A stretch of 64,000 bases of DNA. Source: Pseudomonadota bacterium (GTDB lineage: Bacteria > Myxococcota_A > Polyangia > Polyangiales > Polyangiaceae). Both the position numbers and the translations under genes were made by a program. This document shows positions 58,634 to 64,000 of this stretch, piece after piece. The DNA lies in NCBI GenBank assembly GCA_023423895.1, contig JAFAER010000055.1:1-64000 (forward strand). The letters run 5' to 3'. The notes beneath the pieces are model-generated. The model saw only the letters and a program-made list of their open reading frames with translations. It was not told the DNA's origin and did no database searches. The stretch's first letter is position 1, and every line of letters starts with the position of its first letter.

Positions 58634-59683
58634 TTGGTGGTCTTCGTCAGGACGTCGCGCGTTCGAGCTCCGGTCGCGGCAGCCCAGCTGGCCTTGTCGC
58701 TCGCGGCGCTCGGCTGCGCCCGTGCCCCCGAGGCGGCGCCTCCACCATCGTCGCCGTCGCCGTCGTTCGGGGCCTCGAGCCAGAGCACGAGCATGCCGGG
58801 CGCGGATGACGTCGAGTCGTTCCTCGATCCGTCTGCCGAGCTGGCGCTCGACCACCCGAGCGCGGCCCATGTCGCCAAAGCATGCAAACAGATGCGCGCC
58901 GTGGGAGCGGGGGCGTTGAACGAGACGAAGAAGGTCTGCGCCGGCGGCGATGGCGATGCGTGCGCCGACCTCGCTGCGCTCGCGATCTGCGGCGGGAGCA
59001 TGGTGACGAACGAGGCGGCGGCGCTCGCGACCCTCGAGCGGTCCTGCGCCCTCGGCAGCAGCGACGGTTGTCACTTCTTCGCCAGCGCGCTCATCGCAGG
59101 GAACCTGGGCAAACGAGACGTCGGGCGAGGAATGCGCGTGCATCGGCGCGCCTGCAGCAACGGCTCTGCGCGCGCCTGCGGGAGCCTCGGATCTGTGCTC
59201 GTCGGCATCGGGAAGCCCGGCGCGGTGGCGCGAGGTCTTTCGTATCTCGAGGAGGCGTGCTCCGGCGGGTACCTCGACTCGTGCGGCGCGATCGCGATGG
59301 TCGAGGCCTCGGGCATCGGCAGTCGCGCGAAGAACGCCGAGCGCGCCGTAGGCATCGCGAGAGATGCCTGCGAGAAGGGGAACGCGCTCTCCTGCGGCGT
59401 GCTCGGGGCATTGAAGGTACGCGGGCTCGGCACCGCGAAAGACGAGGCGTCCGGCGCGAAGCTCCTCGCGCGGGCATGCAACGCCGGCGAGGCGAGCGGC
59501 TGCACGAACCTCGGGATCTGCCACTACAACGGGACCGGCGTGAGCCGCGACGTGAACAAGGCGACCGAGCTCCTCGAGCGAGGGTGCGGCGGCGGTAATC
59601 GTCAGGCCTGCGCGATCCTGGCGGACATCGCATCGGCACCCCAGGCGTCGGCCCCGTCCATAGCGAGCACGCCCTTTTTCTGA
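58634..59683 (+). CDS. Sel1-repeat (SLR) lipoprotein
   Basis: 349 residues from TTG 58634 (GTG 58637 would do as well). The N-terminus VAAAQLALSLAALGCARAPEA carries a lipobox (AALGC), then a Ser/Pro linker (about residues 32-55). Residues about 75-340 are Sel1-type helical repeats of about 36 residues marked by Gly-x-Cys and Leu-Gly-x: ACADLAALAICGGS, LERSCALGSSDGCHFFASALI, ACSNGSARACGSLGSVLVG, YLEEACSGGYLDSCGAIAMVE, ACEKGNALSCGVLGALKVRGLG, ACNAGEASGCTNLGICHYNG and RGCGGGNRQACAIL. The paired cysteines are the disulfide-rich (HcpA-like) version. Such proteins scaffold complexes at the envelope or assist secreted enzymes. Confidence 0.88.
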   Translation: MVVFVRTSRVRAPVAAAQLALSLAALGCARAPEAAPPPSSPSPSFGASSQSTSMPGADDVESFLDPSAELALDHPSAAHVAKACKQMRAVGAGALNETKKVCAGGDGDACADLAALAICGGSMVTNEAAALATLERSCALGSSDGCHFFASALIAGNLGKRDVGRGMRVHRRACSNGSARACGSLGSVLVGIGKPGAVARGLSYLEEACSGGYLDSCGAIAMVEASGIGSRAKNAERAVGIARDACEKGNALSCGVLGALKVRGLGTAKDEASGAKLLARACNAGEASGCTNLGICHYNGTGVSRDVNKATELLERGCGGGNRQACAILADIASAPQASAPSIASTPFF

Positions 59684-59749
59684 GGTGGTCGAAGGGCACG
59701 CCGAGGGAGCGCTTCGTCGAGGTCGACGAGCTCCTTCGGGAGCGAGCAG

Positions 59750-59823
59750 CGTCCCCGGCAAGATTCGAACTTGCGACCGCCGCTTTAGGAAAGCGATGCT
59801 CTATCCAGCTGAGCTACGGGGAC
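59750..59823 (-). tRNA. tRNA-Arg (anticodon CCT)
   Basis: A 74-base cloverleaf read on the minus strand. The acceptor stem GTCCCCG/CGGGGAC pairs fully, followed by U8-A9, a D-arm GCTC...GAGC, an anticodon stem with one wobble, a 7-base loop TTCCTAA placing CCT at 59787-59789, and a T-arm GCAAG-TTCGAAT-CTTGC. The discriminator is G, usual for tRNA-Arg; CCA is not encoded. It reads AGG codons, which are rare in this GC-rich genome. No second tRNA or element junction lies within 300 bp; some mobile elements use tRNA 3' ends as att sites, but none is seen here. Confidence 0.95.
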
Positions 59824-59975
59824 CAACGACGCTTTCGACTTAGCCGACCACGGCGCCCGCGTCGAGCATCACCTTGGCCGGGCGTCGCTTGACGCACGAC
59901 GGCTCTCAGGAAGAGGTCTCCGCGACGCGTACGACGGCCGGGAGGGCAAACGTCGGCGCCGCGGGGCTCGTCGGC

Positions 59976-61700
59976 TCAGCGCCGCTCGAAAATGAAGACA
60001 TCCGTCGCGAGGCTGGCGTGGAGCGGCCGCCGGGGAAGCAGCGCCGTTCCTTCGTAGTGCGAGACGTGCGCAATGGCGTAGCCGGCGCGTTCCGCGAACA
60101 GCGAACGGACGTGGTTCGTGGTGTCCTCGTCTTGAAGACCGATGCGCTGGATCTCGGGCAACACGCGGCCGTCGACCGGCCCGCGCGCCTCCTGGAGGTA
60201 GCGCCACGCGTAACCCATGCTCACGACGACCCATCGGGGGCGCCGCTCGTCGATCGCTCCGAGTCGGTCCTGTTTCTCCACGACGCCTGGCATCGGGTTT
60301 CGAGCGCGCGTCGGGTCCGTGCCGATCCGTTGCACCGAGGCCCCCTCCGGGAAACGAGGCAGGTAGACGTTTCCGCCATACACCTCGATCGTCTCGTCGC
60401 GGTCGATGTGGTCGCGGATGAAGCGCTCGGCGTCGTAACGAGCGTCCCCGAGCATCGTCGCGATCACGCACGACGAGAGCCGGAGACCGAGCGCGATGCA
60501 CACCGCACCGGCGAGCCACATGGCGATCCCGAGCGCGCGGCTCGAGGCACGCATCTTCTCGACCAGGACGGCGATCCCGCCCGCGTAGACCGCGCAGAGC
60601 TGCATCTGCGGCATCATGAAACGTTCTTCGACTCGTCGGGCGACGCAGTTGAACGTCAGGGTGAACGAGACGATCGCCAGCGCCGGAACGAGCGCCACGA
60701 GCCGGCGCCGCCCCTCGTTGCCCTTCGTCGCGATGACGAACCCCGCCGCCAAGAGCGGAGCAAGCGCGAGCGGGTAGTGGTTCGGGAAGAACGTGATCGC
60801 GTCCTCGAGCGCGGAGAGACGGCCTGTCCAGTCGCGTGAGTGTTGCGCGAAGTCCTGGCTGGCCGGGCCCGTGAGAAAGCGCACGCGGGCCGCGAAGCCC
60901 GTCGGGTTGAACAGTGCCGCGTCCAGGAGGAGAACGAGCCCGACGCCGATGGCCGCCGAGACGAGGCCTTCCCGGATGACCTCGGCGCGCGCGCCCCGGG
61001 GCCGCGAGCTCAGCCAGACAGCGACGATGACGGGCAGCGAGAGGGCAACGACGGCGTAGGCCTGGTCCTTCGACGCGATCGCGAAGGCCGCGAGCATCGC
61101 GACGCGCCGCAGACGTCGCGGGGCATCGTCCTCGAGAGCCCGCATCGTCGCCAGGAGCGCGAGCGACGCCCAGAAGAGCGCCGGCATGTCGAGGTTCGTC
61201 GTGTGGGCGTAATACGTGCCGGCGACCTCGACCCCGCAAACGGCCATCGCCCACGCTTTCGCCGAGCGCGATGGGAAGATGCTCGCCGCCATCTTGCCGA
61301 CGACGATCACGATCCCGATCGACATGGCGAAGTTGACGAAGCGTGCGACGAACGCGAACGTCGTCATCGTGGGGACCGAGAGGAACGTCTCGACCACGTC
61401 CGCGGGCGCGAGCGAAGGGGCGCGCGCGAGCTGGAACAGTGTGACTGGAAGCGTGAGGAGCGTGAGGAGCGCGAGGTGGAAAGGCGGATACGTGAAGTAG
61501 TCGCCTGGCGTCAGTGTCTCGATCACGCCGGGAAGGAAGTCCCGAGGCGCGATGCCGTCGACGTCCCAGCCGTCGCTCGCCGGCAGACCCCAGCCGATCC
61601 CCGTGACGTGGAGTATGGCAACGCCGAGAACGATCAGACGTTCGGTCGTGCCCAGCTCACGAAACGGGCGGGCCGCCTGATCGACCAAGCGACGAAGCAT
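59976..61700 (-). CDS. GT39/ArnT-like multi-pass membrane glycosyltransferase
   Basis: 574 residues with about ten to twelve hydrophobic segments and a soluble C-terminal domain. The N-terminus has LIVLGVAILHVTGIGWGLPASDGWDVDGIAPRDFLPGV, with the acidic residues after the first helix expected of GT-C enzymes, then FTYPPFHLALLTLLTLPVTLF, ARFVNFAMSIGIVIVVGKMAA, VEVAGTYYAHTTNLDMPALFWASLALLATMRAL and later EERFMMPQMQLCAVYAGGI. GT-C enzymes use polyprenyl-phosphate sugars to decorate lipid or protein outside the membrane. The donor and acceptor are unknown. Divergent neighbours are a methyltransferase and a second multi-pass membrane protein, consistent with an envelope-glycan locus. The family is inferred from topology. 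Confidence 0.8.
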   Translation of the reverse strand: MLRRLVDQAARPFRELGTTERLIVLGVAILHVTGIGWGLPASDGWDVDGIAPRDFLPGVIETLTPGDYFTYPPFHLALLTLLTLPVTLFQLARAPSLAPADVVETFLSVPTMTTFAFVARFVNFAMSIGIVIVVGKMAASIFPSRSAKAWAMAVCGVEVAGTYYAHTTNLDMPALFWASLALLATMRALEDDAPRRLRRVAMLAAFAIASKDQAYAVVALSLPVIVAVWLSSRPRGARAEVIREGLVSAAIGVGLVLLLDAALFNPTGFAARVRFLTGPASQDFAQHSRDWTGRLSALEDAITFFPNHYPLALAPLLAAGFVIATKGNEGRRRLVALVPALAIVSFTLTFNCVARRVEERFMMPQMQLCAVYAGGIAVLVEKMRASSRALGIAMWLAGAVCIALGLRLSSCVIATMLGDARYDAERFIRDHIDRDETIEVYGGNVYLPRFPEGASVQRIGTDPTRARNPMPGVVEKQDRLGAIDERRPRWVVVSMGYAWRYLQEARGPVDGRVLPEIQRIGLQDEDTTNHVRSLFAERAGYAIAHVSHYEGTALLPRRPLHASLATDVFIFERR

Positions 61701-61816
61701 CGAAGCGGCGCGGACCTTAGCACACCCGAGCAGGTTCCGAGGTCGGTGGTCCCCGCCGGTACCTCCCCCTTGGAGCGCGGTGACAACGCGAGAGCGACGC
61801 GCTATTGCAAGCCGCG

Positions 61817-62587
61817 ATGGCGCAGCCGCAGCAACCGAGCTTCGACTACAACCGGATTCCCATCGGCTACTACGACCGCATGCTGCGAAAGGGCGGTGGC
61901 ATCCGTCGTCTGTGGCACACGCTCAAGTTCGAGCGGGTGCTCGACTATCTTCCCGAGTCCGACGGTGGCGCGCTGCTCGACATCGGGTGCTTCGCTGGCT
62001 CCTTTCTGTCGATGGTGCCTCGACACAGGTTCGAACGGCAGGTCGGGATCGACATCCTCCCCGAGCAGATCGACTATGCGACCCACCACTACGGAACCCC
62101 GTTCCGCAAGTTCCAGGTCGCGCCGAGCATCACGGATATCGGCGACGTCGGTGAGCCCTTCGACGCGATCACGCTGATCGAGGTCATCGAGCACCTCCGC
62201 CAGGACGAGATCGTCGGGCTGTTCGAGCAGCTCCAGCGCGGGCTCAAGCCGGGTGGCATCCTCGTCATCACGACGCCGAACTACACGAGCACGTGGCCGG
62301 TGCTCGAGTCTCTGCTGAATCGCTTCAGTGACGTGACCTACGACGAACAGCACATCACGCGATTCAACTACTTCTCCTTCGAACGGAAGCTCGCCGAGAT
62401 CTGGCCGCGGCTGCTCGACGAATACGACGTCGAGCTGAAGACGACGACGCATCTCCTCAGCCCGTTCCTGGCCTCGGTCTCCTACGAGATCGCGCGAGGT
62501 CTTGCGCGCGCCATCCCGCATGGGAGCTGGACGTCGCCGCTCGGCAATCTGGTCCTGGCGGTTCTGCGGAAACGACGAGACAAGTGA
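61817..62587 (+). CDS. Class I SAM-dependent methyltransferase
   Basis: 256 residues from ATG 61817; a TTG at 61805 would add four residues. N-terminal recognition segment YNRIPIGYYDRMLRKGGGIRRLWHTLKFERVLDYL, then motif I LLDIGCFAGSFLSMVP, FERQVGIDILPEQIDYA (motif II acidic residue), PFDAITLIEVIEHL (motif IV) and GLKPGGILVITTPNY. This layout suits UbiE/COQ5-type or glycan-polyprenyl methyltransferases; the target is not evident. Its stop codon shares bases with the start of the next gene (TGATG), indicating an operon that continues out of the window. Confidence 0.88.
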   Translation: MAQPQQPSFDYNRIPIGYYDRMLRKGGGIRRLWHTLKFERVLDYLPESDGGALLDIGCFAGSFLSMVPRHRFERQVGIDILPEQIDYATHHYGTPFRKFQVAPSITDIGDVGEPFDAITLIEVIEHLRQDEIVGLFEQLQRGLKPGGILVITTPNYTSTWPVLESLLNRFSDVTYDEQHITRFNYFSFERKLAEIWPRLLDEYDVELKTTTHLLSPFLASVSYEIARGLARAIPHGSWTSPLGNLVLAVLRKRRDK

Positions 62588-64000
62588 TGCCGGCCGCGAC
62601 GGGGGACCGCGCACGCCTTCGACGAGAATGGCTGTACGCGTCCCTGCTGCTTGTCTTCGGGACGCTCGCCTATGCGCGTTTCGTCGTTCAGGACTTCTCG
62701 GGCCCGCTCATCGGCGGTGAGGACTACGACGGAGCCTTCCGAGGGGACGCGAACTATTTCGAGTTCCTCGGCTACTACGTTCGTGACCACTATCACTTCG
62801 GGCTGAAGCCGATCTCGTTCTTCACGAACGACGTCGCTTACCCCGGCGGAACGCACATCGGGCTCCTCTCCTGGTGTGCAGAGCGTGACCTCTTCCACGC
62901 GGCGCTGCTGAAGCTCTTCGGCCCCGGGCCGTGGATCCAGACGTACGTGACGCTCGGAGCTTGCCTCGGAGCTGTCGGTGTCACCGCGATCCTGCAGAAG
63001 CACTACGGACCGCTCCGCGCGGCGATGGTCGGCTTCGCGGCGTCGTTCATGTCGTTCTATGCATGGTACAAGTATCCGTACCATCTGAACATCGCTGCCC
63101 TTCACTGGGTGACGATGAGCATCGCGGCCGACCTCGTCACGATGCGCCGTGTCGTGGCTCGCGAGCGTCTGAGCGTCCGTTTCATCACGTTCCGCGCGGC
63201 CCTCATCGTCCTCTCGCTCGGCCTGGACCTCGGCTATGTCGCCGGGCACGCTCTCACGTCGTTCGTCGTCACGGCGTATTGCGCGTGGGGCGTCCTCGGC
63301 GAGCGCGACAAGCGGCTCGTGCGCCGCTTTGCACTCGTCCTCCCGCAGGCGCCTTTCGCGGAGGTGCGCGCGCGCAAGGCAGCGTTCGCAGGGGCGAGCC
63401 TCCTGCTAGCGTTCGGACTCGCGGTGTATCTTCCGTTCGTTCTCGCCGTCGTTCGCGACACGGCGGCCTACCCGATGACCGATGCCGGCGGGAACTTCTG
63501 GGCAAGCCAGTTCCACGCGCTGTTCCCATACCTGCCCGGAACGCACCCGAACTCGAAGCTCGTTCGAGCCATCTTCGGCAGCGACGAGGGCGTCGGTGAG
63601 TACGCGCCCGGGTTCGCGCTGATGATCGCCGCAGGCGTGAGCATCTGGCTCGCTCACAAGCGGAACACCTCGGCGGTGCTCAAGCCGCTGCTCATCACCG
63701 CGTTGCTGGTGTTCGCGTACCACCCGCGCTGGTGCAAGACGCTCCAGATTTTTCCTTGGTTTGCCTACAACCGGGTCGCCGGTCGCGGGACGGTCGTACT
63801 GCCCGTCCTTCTCGCGCTCATCGCCGTTTCGATCGACCGCTGGCCGGTGCTCGCCAAACGCATCGTCGGCGCATTCGCCGTCGCGGAGGTGGCGACCGCG
63901 CTCTTCCTCGTGAATCAGTTCCGTCCCGTGCAGCTCGAGGCGCGCCAGATGCGCTACTTCGAGACCGTCGCGTCGGCTCCTGGAGCGGCGATCCTCGAAT
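62587..64000 (+). CDS. Multi-pass membrane protein, glycosyltransferase-like, truncated at the window end
   Basis: From ATG 62587, overlapping the methyltransferase stop codon, the frame is open to the last base (471 codons), so the C-terminus is missing. About ten hydrophobic helices are seen (WLYASLLLVFGTLAYARFVV, TLGACLGAVGVTAIL, AAMVGFAASFMSFYAW, FRAALIVLSLGLDLGYVAGH, GASLLLAFGLAVYLPFVLAVV, FALMIAAGVSIWLA, LLITALLVFAYHP). Between helices one and two lies an acidic stretch (FSGPLIGGEDYDGAFRGDANYFEFLGYY) like the catalytic loop of GT-C enzymes. With the adjoining GT39-like and methyltransferase genes, a glycan assembly or flipping role is plausible. Family not certain. Confidence 0.72.
   Translation, partial: MPAATGDRARLRREWLYASLLLVFGTLAYARFVVQDFSGPLIGGEDYDGAFRGDANYFEFLGYYVRDHYHFGLKPISFFTNDVAYPGGTHIGLLSWCAERDLFHAALLKLFGPGPWIQTYVTLGACLGAVGVTAILQKHYGPLRAAMVGFAASFMSFYAWYKYPYHLNIAALHWVTMSIAADLVTMRRVVARERLSVRFITFRAALIVLSLGLDLGYVAGHALTSFVVTAYCAWGVLGERDKRLVRRFALVLPQAPFAEVRARKAAFAGASLLLAFGLAVYLPFVLAVVRDTAAYPMTDAGGNFWASQFHALFPYLPGTHPNSKLVRAIFGSDEGVGEYAPGFALMIAAGVSIWLAHKRNTSAVLKPLLITALLVFAYHPRWCKTLQIFPWFAYNRVAGRGTVVLPVLLALIAVSIDRWPVLAKRIVGAFAVAEVATALFLVNQFRPVQLEARQMRYFETVASAPGAAILE

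Noticed and set aside
59750..59823. tRNA-Arg considered as an integration site
   Set aside because: No integrase, direct repeat of the tRNA 3' end or compositional shift was seen within the window.

Overview
The window is a high-GC chromosome segment with genes dense on both strands. Its content points to a Myxococcota (Polyangia-like) bacterium. This is inferred from gene types only: an Hanks-type Ser/Thr kinase and a PP2C phosphatase, an ECF sigma factor with an NrsF-like anti-sigma factor, many cysteine-rich or repeat-rich lipoproteins, an IgGFc-binding-like protein, MopE-type metal-binding motifs and formylglycine-generating-enzyme-like lipoproteins. Housekeeping genes (frr, asnS, glgA, a tRNA-Arg, addAB-like genes) show it is ordinary chromosome rather than a plasmid or phage.

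Layout. 0-9.7 kb: a DedA membrane protein, a gene-poor stretch with small repeats, PP2C phosphatase and ribosome recycling factor, a large exported protein with a Ser-Thr hexanucleotide tract, a two-gene methyltransferase unit, a DUF1080-type protein and an alkyltransferase-like DNA-repair protein. 9.7-17.1 kb: a lipoprotein with eight cysteine-rich repeats, a degenerate SDR, a geranylgeranyl-reductase-like flavoprotein with a small partner, and a single protein joining an RlmD/TrmA-type m5U RNA methyltransferase to an RluA-type pseudouridine synthase. 17.2-25.7 kb: Ser/Thr kinase, a small envelope protein, the ECF sigma/NrsF pair, glycogen synthase, and a leftward group of thioesterase, asnS and a DUF1684 gene.

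25.7-43 kb: a DUF2236 (rubber-oxygenase-like) protein, an IgGFc-like lipoprotein, a D-2-hydroxyacid dehydrogenase, a surface protein preceded by a 47-residue zinc-ribbon gene, a back-to-back pair of ArsA/Get3-type ATPases, a dipeptide epimerase, two overlapping small exported-protein genes, an M3 metallopeptidase lipoprotein, and a lipoprotein whose acidic half is followed by a Lys-Gly repeat half. 43-46 kb: a heme-oxygenase-fold protein and a complete REP-associated tyrosine transposase (RAYT) with palindromic REP-like units on both sides that share the same core. 46-56.7 kb: an AddAB-like helicase-nuclease pair and three consecutive envelope-protein genes, two of them FGE-like paralogues. 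57-64 kb: a DUF362 protein with a strong terminator, a Sel1-repeat lipoprotein, tRNA-Arg(CCT), a GT39-like membrane glycosyltransferase, a methyltransferase and a multi-pass membrane protein that runs off the end.

Most genes are in short units of one to three. Overlapping ATGA/GTGA junctions mark the clearest translational coupling: methyltransferase pair, sigma/anti-sigma, ArsA pair, 39.5 kb pair, addBA and the FGE-like pair. No CRISPR array, prophage, rRNA or biosynthetic gene cluster was seen. The items most worth a second look are the RAYT/REP locus, the methyltransferase-pseudouridine synthase fusion, the charge-block lipoprotein, and the hexamer-encoded Ser-Thr linkers shared by two unrelated proteins.
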